Assembly (NCBI GenBank): GCA_024699325.1
Contig: JAILPS010000037.1
Location: forward strand, 62,001 to 126,000
Direction: 5' to 3'
Source of the DNA: Lachnospiraceae bacterium
Lineage (GTDB): Bacteria > Bacillota > Clostridia > Lachnospirales > Lachnospiraceae
DNA: 64,000 nt
Within the stretch, counting starts at the first letter, position 1. The number at the start of each line of letters is the position of its first letter. A program made the position numbers and the translations under genes. Of this stretch, positions 53,956 through 61,180 are shown piece by piece. The notes under the pieces were generated by a model that was not told where the DNA came from, did not search any database, and worked only from the letters and a program-made list of their open reading frames with translations.

Positions 53956-54675
53956 ATGGGTATGATGGATGGAATTAAGAACAGATTCCTTATGAGCGGC
54001 ATCATTGAAGATGACGATATCGATGAGTTTGATGACGAGGATGTTGAGGATGATGACTTCGACGAGGAGGAGAGCGAACCGCGTCAGGGTTTGTTTGGCG
54101 GTCTGTTTAAGAAGTCTAACAGTATAGAGGATGAGGAGGATGATATAGAGGATATTCCTGAGACTAACGAGAAGTCACGTTTCAATCCTAAGAAGCCTCA
54201 GTACACATCTTCCAAAAATACAGATACGTATGAGCCAGCTCCTAAGACTTTTAATCCTGCTAAGGCTACAGCCAAGAGGTCCTATTATGAACCTGAGGAG
54301 CCGGTTAAGTCAGAGCCTGTTAAGAAAAACGGAGGGGGAAAGGTGGTATCCATGAGCAAAGCATCAGCTAACAATGTGGGTGTCGGATTTAAAGCTATGA
54401 CTATGAACGAATTATTTATGATTAAGCCGAAGAAGGAAGAGGATGCCAGAATGGCAGTTGACGCTCTTCTTGCCAAGAAGGTTGTTATTATCAATCTCGA
54501 GGGATTAAGCATTGACATTGCTCAGTATGTCACAGATTTCGTTACAGGTGCTAATTATTCAATCGGTGGCAATTTTAGTACGATCAACAGCCAGGTGCTT
54601 GTATTCACGCCTGCAGGAATAGATCTCACAGGTGCTTTCGAATATAATCAGTACGATAACGGCAAAGAGTATTAA
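53956..54675 (+). CDS. sepF: Cell division protein SepF with acidic linker
   Basis: Encodes 239 residues. The N-terminal membrane-binding helix (MMDGIKNRFLMSG) is followed by a long acidic and then Pro/Lys-rich linker (about 18-135), and the SepF core (about 145-239) with MTMNELFMIKPKKEEDARMAVDALLAKKVVIINLEGLS and SIGGNFSTINSQVLVFTPAGIDL. SepF tethers FtsZ to the membrane and shapes the septum. It is about 90 residues longer than Bacillus SepF because of the linker. ATG 53956 follows GAGGAG; a terminator closes the unit. Confidence 0.92.
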   Translation: MGMMDGIKNRFLMSGIIEDDDIDEFDDEDVEDDDFDEEESEPRQGLFGGLFKKSNSIEDEEDDIEDIPETNEKSRFNPKKPQYTSSKNTDTYEPAPKTFNPAKATAKRSYYEPEEPVKSEPVKKNGGGKVVSMSKASANNVGVGFKAMTMNELFMIKPKKEEDARMAVDALLAKKVVIINLEGLSIDIAQYVTDFVTGANYSIGGNFSTINSQVLVFTPAGIDLTGAFEYNQYDNGKEY

Positions 54676-54681
54676 TAATTC

Positions 54682-54720
54682 GGCCATTGCATTTGTTATC
54701 ATTTGCAATGGCCTTTTTTT
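54682..54720 (+). terminator. Intrinsic terminator between sepF and lspA
   Basis: A perfect 10-bp stem GGCCATTGCA (54682-54691) with TGCAATGGCC (54704-54713) is followed by seven T. It overlaps the ATG at 54687, so lspA must begin downstream. Confidence 0.92.
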
Positions 54721-54731
54721 GTGAGGATTAC

Positions 54732-55262
54732 ATGAATAACGCTAAGTCTTATATAGTTAGAAATGTTTTGGGAATCGCCCTTGTGGCAGTTCTGGTATGG
54801 CTTGATCAGTTTACCAAGAGTCTGGTTGTGGCTAAGCTTAAGGGACAGGATTCCTTCGTGATTATTAAGAATATTTTGGAGCTTCAGTACGCTGAGAACC
54901 GCGGCGCTGCATTTGGAATATTCCAGGGACGTCAGCTTCCGATAACGATTATCTCTATTCTGATAATTCTGTTTATTGTGTTTATGTTTGAGGCCTGCCC
55001 CATGATTAAGAGGATGATACCTCTTCTTGTGGGATATGTGGTTATTATGGCAGGCGCCATCGGCAACATGATTGACAGAATAGTCAACGGCTATGTGGTG
55101 GATTTCATATATTTTAAGATTATCAATTTCCCGAACTTTAATGTGGCTGATATCTGCGTCACATGCGGCTGCATCTATCTTGTGCTCTTGTTTATGTTCT
55201 ATTACAAGGACGGCGATAATCTGACTGTTTTTGCAAAATCTAAGGAGACGGATAATGACTAA
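54732..55262 (+). CDS. lspA: Lipoprotein signal peptidase II
   Basis: Encodes 176 residues with four membrane helices. It cleaves prolipoproteins before the lipidated Cys. The two catalytic Asp lie in GNMIDRIVNGYVVDF and FNVADICVTCG; NRGAAFG is also kept. ATG 54732 has GAGGA four bases upstream; an earlier ATG lies in the terminator stem. A substrate is encoded nearby, the lipoprotein at 50225-51199. The 3' end overlaps the next gene by 8 bases. Confidence 0.95.
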   Translation: MNNAKSYIVRNVLGIALVAVLVWLDQFTKSLVVAKLKGQDSFVIIKNILELQYAENRGAAFGIFQGRQLPITIISILIILFIVFMFEACPMIKRMIPLLVGYVVIMAGAIGNMIDRIVNGYVVDFIYFKIINFPNFNVADICVTCGCIYLVLLFMFYYKDGDNLTVFAKSKETDND

Positions 55263-56172
55263 TCTTTTTGTGGTCAGCGAGGAGTTTGACGGCGAGAGAA
55301 TAGACCGCTATCTTGCGGACATTAACGAGGACCTCACGAGAAGCTTCATTCAGAAGCTTATCAAAAACGATGAGGTTTTAGTTAATTCTAAGCCTGTGAA
55401 GGCATCTTTTAAGGTGAGCACGGATGACAATGTGCTCATAAACATTCCAGAAGCGATAACGCCTGATATCGAGCCGGAGAATATCGGGCTCGATATTGTT
55501 TATGAGGATGACGATGTAATCCTTATAAACAAACCGAAGGATATGGTTGTGCATCCGGCCGCAGGCCACTACACAGGCACTGTGGTAAATGCCCTCATGT
55601 ATCACTGCGGTTCATCCCTTAGCGGCATTAACGGCGTTTTAAGGCCGGGAATTGTCCACAGGATAGATAAGGACACCACAGGCATAATCATAGCCTGTAA
55701 GAACGATAAGGCCCACAACTCCATCGCGGCTCAGCTTAAGGAACACTCCATAACCAGAAGGTATTATGCCATTGTTATAGGCAATATCACAGAGGATGAG
55801 GGGGTTGTGGACGCACCTATTGGCAGACACAGCATTGACAGAAAAAAGATGGCCATAAGGCCTGACGGCAAGAGAGCGGTGACACATTTTAAGGTGCTCG
55901 AGCGCTTTGGGCAGTACACCTTCATAGAGTGCAGGCTAGAGACAGGAAGGACCCACCAGATAAGAGTTCATATGGCAAGCCTCAACCATCCACTTTTGGG
56001 AGACAGCGTGTACGGCCCTGAGAAGAATAAATATGGTTTGACAGGTCAGACATTACATGCATACGTTTTGGGCTTCGTGCATCCCACAACAGGGGAGTAT
56101 ATGGAGTTTAAGGCCGAGCTTCCGGAGTATTTTAAGAACCTCCTTGATAAATTTCGTGCAGGGAAATTCTAA
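55255..56172 (+). CDS. rluD: RluD-type 23S rRNA pseudouridine synthase
   Basis: Encodes 305 residues with an N-terminal S4 domain (ERIDRYLADINEDLTRSFIQKLIKNDEVLVN) and RluA-type catalytic domain: INKPKDMVVHPAAGHYTGTVVNAL, the catalytic Asp in HRIDKDTTGIIIACKND and TGRTHQIRVHMASLNHPLLGD. Pairing with lspA and the length support the RluD/YlyB branch, which modifies helix 69 region uridines in 23S rRNA. ATG 55255 has AGGAG seven bases upstream. Confidence 0.88.
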   Translation: MTNLFVVSEEFDGERIDRYLADINEDLTRSFIQKLIKNDEVLVNSKPVKASFKVSTDDNVLINIPEAITPDIEPENIGLDIVYEDDDVILINKPKDMVVHPAAGHYTGTVVNALMYHCGSSLSGINGVLRPGIVHRIDKDTTGIIIACKNDKAHNSIAAQLKEHSITRRYYAIVIGNITEDEGVVDAPIGRHSIDRKKMAIRPDGKRAVTHFKVLERFGQYTFIECRLETGRTHQIRVHMASLNHPLLGDSVYGPEKNKYGLTGQTLHAYVLGFVHPTTGEYMEFKAELPEYFKNLLDKFRAGKF

Positions 56173-56178
56173 TTCTAT

Positions 56179-56207
56179 TTGCATATTTTACGAAAAGATG
56201 TTAGAAT
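56179..56207 (+). promoter_or_regulatory. Promoter of the cytidylate-kinase-like gene
   Basis: TTGCAT (56179-56184), a 17-base spacer and TAGAAT (56202-56207) lie 74 bases before the start. Confidence 0.55.
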
Positions 56208-56281
56208 ATATTTAGAATTTATTGGATTTCATCACACAAATCCACACATTGCTCGTGATAATAATAACCGGAGGTACTGCT

Positions 56282-56887
56282 ATGAATGATAAGATTATCA
56301 TTACTATTGGACGTGAGACAGGTAGTGGCGGTAAGAATATAGGTCGCATGCTATCTGAGAAGTTAGGAATTGGTTTCTATGACAAGGAGCTTATACAGAT
56401 TGCTGCGAAGAACAGCGGTTTGTGCGAGGAGGTTTTGGAGACTTATGACGAGAAGCCTACCAGCTCTTTCTTATATTCCCTTGTTATGGACGGTGGAGCA
56501 TTTGGCAACAACCTGCCGCTTAATCATAAGGTTTTCTTAGCTCAGTTTGAGGCTATCAGACATATTGCCGAGAAGGAGAGCTGTGTTATAGTTGGAAGAT
56601 GCGCTGACTATGCCCTTGCAGAGAACCCTGATATGATAAGCATTTTCATAACAGGAGAGTTTGACGATAAGGTTGCTTCCATCTCTAAGAATAACAATAT
56701 TTCTACGGATAAGGCCAAGGATTTCGTGAACAAGACGGACAAGAAGCGCTCAAGCTATTACAACTTCTACACAGGCAAGACCTGGGGAGCAGCGAAGAGC
56801 TATGATCTGTGTCTTAACTCCAGTATTTTGGGCTATGACGGATGCGTCGACCTTATCATCGATTACATCAATAAGATTAAAAAATAA
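56282..56887 (+). CDS. Cytidylate kinase-like protein
   Basis: Encodes 201 residues of the cytidylate kinase-like family found in clostridia alongside true Cmk. The P-loop-like start is IITIGRETGSGGKNIGRMLSEKLGIGFYDKELI, followed by SCVIVGRCADYALAENPDMISIFITG and a terminal YDLCLNSS. The phosphate-binding loop is GSGGKNIG rather than GxxxxGKS/T, so ATP binding is probable but the substrate is unknown. ATG 56282 follows GGAGG; an upstream in-frame ATG at 56222 overlaps the promoter leader without a ribosome site. Confidence 0.78.
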   Translation: MNDKIIITIGRETGSGGKNIGRMLSEKLGIGFYDKELIQIAAKNSGLCEEVLETYDEKPTSSFLYSLVMDGGAFGNNLPLNHKVFLAQFEAIRHIAEKESCVIVGRCADYALAENPDMISIFITGEFDDKVASISKNNNISTDKAKDFVNKTDKKRSSYYNFYTGKTWGAAKSYDLCLNSSILGYDGCVDLIIDYINKIKK

Positions 56888-56900
56888 TGCAATTTCTTGA

Positions 56901-56929
56901 TTGACAATCTAACCCCGCTGTGCTATCAT
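56901..56929 (+). promoter_or_regulatory. Promoter of the rplU operon
   Basis: TTGACA (56901-56906), a 17-base spacer and TATCAT (56924-56929). The left arm of the upstream gene's terminator lies in this spacer. Confidence 0.7.
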
Positions 56930-56959
56930 ACTTCAGTATGCCGCTCAGTGGGGTTTTTT
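56911..56959 (+). terminator. Terminator of the upstream gene, overlapping the rplU promoter
   Basis: AACCCCGCTG (56911-56920) pairs with CAGTGGGGTT (56946-56955) with one G-U, closing a 25-base loop and followed by TTTTTT. Transcripts started at the rplU promoter lack the left arm and so escape it; read-through transcripts from upstream form it. Confidence 0.75.
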
Positions 56960-57012
56960 AAGTTCCGCTCGGACACCGAAACTGGCGAGTAAAGATAAAT
57001 AGGAGGTGTACC
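56960..57012 (+). ncRNA. Candidate L21 leader (autoregulatory 5' UTR)
   Basis: The rplU leader contains GCTCG...CGAGT pairing around GGACACCGAAACTGG. ACACC (56973-56977) is also complementary to GGTGT (57005-57009) inside the Shine-Dalgarno AGGAGGTG. L21 leaders are known upstream of rplU in Firmicutes. The match here is judged by eye, from position and pairing only. Confidence 0.5.
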
Positions 57013-57014
57013 AC

Positions 57015-57323
57015 ATGTATGCAATAATTGCGACTGGTGGAAAGCAGTACAAGGTAGAGGAAGGTCAGACAATCAAGGTTGAGAAGCTTGACGTTGAGGC
57101 TGGCGCAGCATATACCTTTGATCGCGTTTTAGTTGTTAACAACGGTGAGTTAGTAATCGGTAACCCAACTGTTGCTGGAGCAACTGTATCCGCTACTGTA
57201 GTTGGCGATGGTAAGGCTAAGAAGGTTATCGTTTACAAGTACAAGAGAAAGTCCGGATACCACAAGAAGAATGGTCACAGACAGCAGTATACAGAGCTTA
57301 AGATCGAGAAGATCAACGCTTAA
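57015..57323 (+). CDS. rplU: 50S ribosomal protein L21
   Basis: Encodes 102 residues. It starts [26 protein letters not shown] and ends [25 protein letters not shown], both typical of L21. AGGAGGTG (57001-57008) is six bases before ATG 57015; an in-frame GTG at 57006 lies in that site. It is first in the rplU-prp-rpmA unit. Confidence 0.96.
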   Translation: MYAIIATGGKQYKVEEGQTIKVEKLDVEAGAAYTFDRVLVVNNGELVIGNPTVAGATVSATVVGDGKAKKVIVYKYKRKSGYHKKNGHRQQYTELKIEKINA

Positions 57324-57331
57324 TTGCTATT

Positions 57332-57700
57332 ATGATCATTGCTAGAGTTATTTTTGATGAGGACGGAGATTTCTTCGGTCTTCACGTAAGTGGTCATGCC
57401 GGTTACGCACAGTATGGTAGCGATATTATCTGTGCAGCTGTGTCTTCGCTTACATTAAACTCTGTCAATTCCATCCTTCAGTACACTGATCAGGGAATTG
57501 TATATGAGACCAATGAAGACGGTTTACTTAAATTTAAATTTGAAGATAAGCCTTCGCATGACGTTGTATTGCTGTTTAAGTCAATGATCCTTGGACTTAA
57601 GGGCATTGAAGAGCAGTATGGAAGTGAATATCTGCAGGTGAGATTCTTGCAGAGATTCAGCAAAAACGTATTTCGTAAGTATGATTATCAGGAGGTATAA
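57332..57700 (+). CDS. prp: Ribosomal-processing cysteine protease Prp
   Basis: Encodes 122 residues. It removes the N-terminal extension of L27 in Firmicutes. The catalytic pair His22 (SGHAGYA) and Cys34 (SDIICAAVS) is intact. It lies between rplU and rpmA, its classical place, and the L27 encoded next carries the matching cleavage site. Confidence 0.94.
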   Translation: MIIARVIFDEDGDFFGLHVSGHAGYAQYGSDIICAAVSSLTLNSVNSILQYTDQGIVYETNEDGLLKFKFEDKPSHDVVLLFKSMILGLKGIEEQYGSEYLQVRFLQRFSKNVFRKYDYQEV

Positions 57701-57703
57701 GTT

Positions 57704-57988
57704 ATGTTAATGATGAACCTTCAGCTGTTTGCACATAAGAAGGGAGTTGGTTCTACAAAGAACGGTAGAGACTCTGAGTCTAAGAGACTTGGTGCAAAGA
57801 GAGCAGATGGACAGTTTGTTAAGGCCGGAAATATCCTTTACAGACAGCGTGGAACTAAGATTCACCCAGGAACTAATGTTGGCATCGGTGGCGATGACAC
57901 ATTATTTGCTAAGGTTGACGGCGTTGTTCGTTTTGAGAGAAAGGGCAGAGATAAGAAGCAGGTTTCTGTTTATCCTGTAGCCGAGTAA
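57704..57988 (+). CDS. rpmA: 50S ribosomal protein L27 with cleavable extension
   Basis: Encodes 94 residues. The N-terminal [17 protein letters not shown] contains the Prp site: cleavage after Phe9 would leave AHKKG, the mature L27 start that reaches into the peptidyl transferase centre. Other L27 features are [19 protein letters not shown] and the central [27 protein letters not shown] is eight bases upstream of ATG 57704; starts at 57710 or 57713 are also possible. A terminator follows. Confidence 0.96.
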   Translation: MLMMNLQLFAHKKGVGSTKNGRDSESKRLGAKRADGQFVKAGNILYRQRGTKIHPGTNVGIGGDDTLFAKVDGVVRFERKGRDKKQVSVYPVAE

Positions 57989-58008
57989 CTTTTAAGGTCG
58001 ATTTATTT

Positions 58009-58047
58009 ATGGCTTCAAATCTTACGGGATTTGGAGCCATATTTTTT
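58009..58047 (+). terminator. Intrinsic terminator between rpmA and obgE
   Basis: A 13-bp stem with one G-U (58009-58021 with 58028-58040) and a 6-base loop is followed by ATTTTTT. It ends 13 bases before the obgE start, so obgE is served by read-through or a promoter I cannot see. Confidence 0.9.
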
Positions 58048-58060
58048 GAAAGGTAATACT

Positions 58061-59344
58061 ATGTTTGCAGATCGCGCAAAGATTTATGTCCGCTCCGGCA
58101 AGGGTGGAGACGGACATGTCAGCTTCAGAAGAGAGCTGTATGTCGCTGCCGGTGGTCCTGATGGAGGAGACGGCGGAAGAGGCGGAGATGTGATCTTCGT
58201 TGTGGACAAGGGGCTCAACACCCTGACTGATTTTAGACATAAAACTAAATATGTCGCAACCGATGGGCAGGAGGGAAACAAGAAGCGCCAGCACGGCGCC
58301 GATGGCAAGGATCTTATCATCAAGGTTCCCGAGGGCACGGTTCTTAAGGACGCTGAGTCCGGCAAGATCGTTGCCGACATGTCAGGCCCTAACCAGAGGG
58401 TCACAGTGCTAAAGGGTGGCAAGGGTGGACTTGGCAATATGCATTTTGCCACTTCAACCATGCAGGTTCCTAAATACGCCCAGCCTGGTCAGCCATCACA
58501 GGAGCTTAATCTTCTCATGGAGCTTAAGGTTATCGCTGATGTGGGACTTGTTGGTTTTCCAAATGTTGGCAAGTCAACATTTCTAACCAGAGTTTCCAAC
58601 GCCAGACCAGAGATTGCCAATTATCACTTCACCACACTTAACCCTCACTTAGGAGTTGTGGATTTTCAGGGAATAGACGGTTTTGTTATCGCGGATATCC
58701 CCGGACTTATCGAGGGAGCCAGCGAGGGAGTTGGTTTAGGCCATGATTTCCTCAGACATATCGAGAGAACGAAGGTCATAATCCACATCGTCGACGCAGC
58801 AAGCGTGGAGGGCAGAGATCCTGTGGAGGATATCAAGTCCATCAGAAACGAACTCGTCAAATACGCTCCTGAGATGCTTGATAAGCCTGAGATTATTGCA
58901 GCCAATAAGTTAGATGCCCTGTCTGAGGAAGAGGGAGAGGCTGTAACTGAGAAGATCAGGGCAGCATTTGCAGAGGAGAATATCAAGGTATTTCCTATCT
59001 CAGCAGTCAGCGGTAAGGGCATGAAGGAACTCTTGGGAGAGGTTAAGAACATGCTCGCAGAGCTTCCGGACGACGTGACTGTGTTTGAGAGCGATTTTGT
59101 ATATGAGTCAGCCGCTGATTCAACGCTTCCATTTACCGTAAGCTATGAGGATGGAATGTATGTGATTGAGGGACCTCGTATCGAGAAGATGCTTGGATAC
59201 ACGAATATCGATTCCGAGAAGGGCTTCGAGTTCTTCCAGAATTTCCTTAAGGATACGGGCATTTTGAAACAGCTTGAGGATCTTGGCATTCAGGACGGCG
59301 ACACTGTCAGAATGTATGGACATCATTTTGATTATTATAAGTAG
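58061..59344 (+). CDS. obgE: GTPase Obg (CgtA)
   Basis: Encodes 427 residues. The Gly-rich Obg fold (RAKIYVRSGKGGDGHVSFRRE...GGPDGGDGGRGGDV) is followed by the G domain, with G1 GFPNVGKST, G3 DIPGLIEGASEGVGLG and G4 NKLD. A C-terminal OCT domain (about 345-427) completes the protein. Obg acts late in 50S assembly and in stress responses. ATG 58061 follows AAAGG; the frame upstream lies in the terminator stem. Confidence 0.96.
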   Translation: MFADRAKIYVRSGKGGDGHVSFRRELYVAAGGPDGGDGGRGGDVIFVVDKGLNTLTDFRHKTKYVATDGQEGNKKRQHGADGKDLIIKVPEGTVLKDAESGKIVADMSGPNQRVTVLKGGKGGLGNMHFATSTMQVPKYAQPGQPSQELNLLMELKVIADVGLVGFPNVGKSTFLTRVSNARPEIANYHFTTLNPHLGVVDFQGIDGFVIADIPGLIEGASEGVGLGHDFLRHIERTKVIIHIVDAASVEGRDPVEDIKSIRNELVKYAPEMLDKPEIIAANKLDALSEEEGEAVTEKIRAAFAEENIKVFPISAVSGKGMKELLGEVKNMLAELPDDVTVFESDFVYESAADSTLPFTVSYEDGMYVIEGPRIEKMLGYTNIDSEKGFEFFQNFLKDTGILKQLEDLGIQDGDTVRMYGHHFDYYK

Positions 59345-59352
59345 GAGTTAAT

Positions 59353-59649
59353 ATGACAACGAAGCAGAGAGCATATTTAAAGAGCCTTGCCATGACCATG
59401 AATCCAATATTCCAGATCGGCAAGGAGAGCGTCACTGATGAGAATATCGCGGCTATCCGCGAGGCACTTGAGGCCAGAGAGCTCATCAAAATCAATGTTC
59501 TTAAAAACTGTGAGGACGATCCTAAGTCCGTCTCCATAGCTCTTGCAGAGCACACATTTTCAGAGGTTGTCCAGGTAATTGGGCGCAAGGTTGTGCTTTA
59601 CAAGGAGGCCTACGAGCCTAAAAACCGTAAGATTGTACTTCCTAAATAG
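59353..59649 (+). CDS. yhbY: YhbY/CRS1 domain RNA-binding protein
   Basis: Encodes 98 residues of the CRM (YhbY) fold, which binds pre-50S particles. Seen are TTKQRAYLKSLAMTMNPIFQIGKE, EALEARELIKINVLKN and VVQVIGRKVVLYK. It lies eight bases after obgE. In most clostridia nadD follows; here it is absent. Confidence 0.93.
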   Translation: MTTKQRAYLKSLAMTMNPIFQIGKESVTDENIAAIREALEARELIKINVLKNCEDDPKSVSIALAEHTFSEVVQVIGRKVVLYKEAYEPKNRKIVLPK

Positions 59650-59661
59650 GTGGGGTTTATT

Positions 59662-60255
59662 ATGAACTACGATGTATCTGAGATTAAAAAGAAACTTAAG
59701 AAGGATCTTGATAAGGCAAGATACAAGCACACCAAGGGTGTTGCAAACACTGCAGTCAGTCTTGCCATGAGATATGAATATGATCTTGATAAGGCATATG
59801 TTGCCGGTCTGTTGCATGACTGCGCCAAATGCTTCGAGTTAAGCGAGATGGAGGAGCTGTGTGAGAAATACGGCTACGAACTGTCCGAGGCTGAGAAGAA
59901 GAATCCTGCGCTTATCCACGCAGGGCTTGGCGTATATGTGGCGATGGACAGATATGACATTAAGGACAACGACATCCTCAGCGCCATCAAATGGCACACC
60001 ACAGGTCACGCTGACATGACGGTCCTTGAGAAGATTATATTTGTGGCCGATTATATTGAGCCCGGAAGATATAAGCAGGACAACCTTCAGCTTATCAGAA
60101 AGACTGCATTTACAGATATAGACGAATGCATTTTCATGATCAGTCGCGACACACTTAACTATTTAGAGAAGAGCGACACAGCATTTATAGACCCCTACAC
60201 CAGGCAGGCCTATGATTACTATCTTACAATTCACAATCAGAAGGAAGGTATGTAA
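59662..60255 (+). CDS. yqeK: HD-domain hydrolase YqeK
   Basis: Encodes 197 residues of the YqeK family, shown in other Firmicutes to be a symmetrical diadenosine tetraphosphatase with an iron site. Metal residues are in HTKGVANTAVSLA, AGLLHDCAKCF (HD), HAGLGVYVA, IKWHTTGHADM and VADYIEPGR. ATG 59662 has AGGTGGGG upstream; a GTG at 59650 lies in that site. Normally nadD directly precedes it. Confidence 0.9.
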   Translation: MNYDVSEIKKKLKKDLDKARYKHTKGVANTAVSLAMRYEYDLDKAYVAGLLHDCAKCFELSEMEELCEKYGYELSEAEKKNPALIHAGLGVYVAMDRYDIKDNDILSAIKWHTTGHADMTVLEKIIFVADYIEPGRYKQDNLQLIRKTAFTDIDECIFMISRDTLNYLEKSDTAFIDPYTRQAYDYYLTIHNQKEGM

Positions 60256-60600
60256 ATGGACGAGATGATCAAACTTATATATAAGGCCATCGATGACAAG
60301 AAGGGTAAGGACATCAGGATTATAGATATCGCTGAGGTCTCTTCCATAGCAGATTATTTTGTCATCGCATCCGGCGATAACACGCGCCAGGTGCAGGCTA
60401 TTGTAGACAATATCACTGAGGTTTTGGGAAGAGCGGGATATAATTACAAGTCCATGGAGGGCTACGAGAGCGCCACATGGATACTGCTTGACTACTATGA
60501 TGTGATTATCCATGTTTTCAACAACGAGGACAGACGTTTCTACGATCTCGAGAGAATATGGAGAGATGGCAAGACTAAGACAATAGAAGAATTCAAATAA
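60256..60600 (+). CDS. rsfS: Ribosome silencing factor RsfS
   Basis: Encodes 114 residues. It binds L14 and blocks subunit joining under starvation. Seen are DIRIIDIAEVSSIADYFVIASGDNTRQVQAI, YESATWILLDYYDVIIHVFNNEDRRFYDLERIW. The ATG abuts the yqeK stop. It is the last gene of the ribosome block. Confidence 0.94.
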   Translation: MDEMIKLIYKAIDDKKGKDIRIIDIAEVSSIADYFVIASGDNTRQVQAIVDNITEVLGRAGYNYKSMEGYESATWILLDYYDVIIHVFNNEDRRFYDLERIWRDGKTKTIEEFK

Positions 60601-60603
60601 TAA

Positions 60604-60656
60604 ACAGCAGGGGCTGTCATGGCAACATCGCCAACAGCACCCTGCCGTTTTGTTTT
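60604..60656. terminator. Nested hairpin terminator, convergent genes
   Basis: CAGCAGGG, GCTGT and TGGC arms (60605-60623) pair with GCCA, ACAGC and CCCTGCCG (60630-60647), followed by TTTTGTTTT for the plus strand. It overlaps the 3' end of the minus-strand metallopeptidase gene. Confidence 0.75.
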
Positions 60657-61174
60657 AGCCATGCATCGCATGACTTATAGTTTGGAAATATTCTGTAAAC
60701 ATAATAGTAAAACCTGGATGAATGGTTCATCTCGAGTCTGTGGCAGAGCTCGTGAACGACCACGCTGTCGATGACATCAGGTGGACACAGCATCAACAGA
60801 GCGTTAAAGTTCAGGTTGCCGGTGGATGTGCAGCTTCCCCATCTGCTTCTCTGTGTCCTGATAGTAATACGACCGTAGGTGACGCCTAGGATGGAAGAGT
60901 AGTAGGCCACTCTCTTAGGAATATATCTGGCGGCTCTCTCCTTAAGCTCTTGTATCTCTTCGCTGGTTAGCTTCTTAACCGAGCTAAGATTACCCCTCTC
61001 TCTTAGGACCTTCGCCATGTGTTTGTCAAGCCATGCACTGTTGGAACTCACAAATGCGCGTATAGCCGCTTCAGAGGCCGTTAAAGGCGCCTTAACCACT
61101 ATCTGCCCATCAGTATTAATGCACAGGGAAAAAGTCCTTCTGCGGCTTCTTATGATGGTATATTCGTAATTCAT
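60617..61174 (-). CDS. YgjP-like (DUF45) metallopeptidase
   Basis: Encodes 185 residues of the M48/DUF45 YgjP family. The N-terminal beta part (YTIIRSRRRTFSLCINTDGQIVVKAP) leads to the zinc site HELCH in VVVHELCHRLEMNHSSRFYYYV, with GRITIRTQRSRWGSC typical of the family. Substrate is unknown. It starts only six bases after the lexA stop on the minus strand, so it is probably co-transcribed with lexA and thus under SOS control; that link is inferred. Confidence 0.87.
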   Translation of the reverse strand: MNYEYTIIRSRRRTFSLCINTDGQIVVKAPLTASEAAIRAFVSSNSAWLDKHMAKVLRERGNLSSVKKLTSEEIQELKERAARYIPKRVAYYSSILGVTYGRITIRTQRSRWGSCTSTGNLNFNALLMLCPPDVIDSVVVHELCHRLEMNHSSRFYYYVYRIFPNYKSCDAWLKQNGRVLLAMLP

Positions 61175-61180
61175 ATTCCA

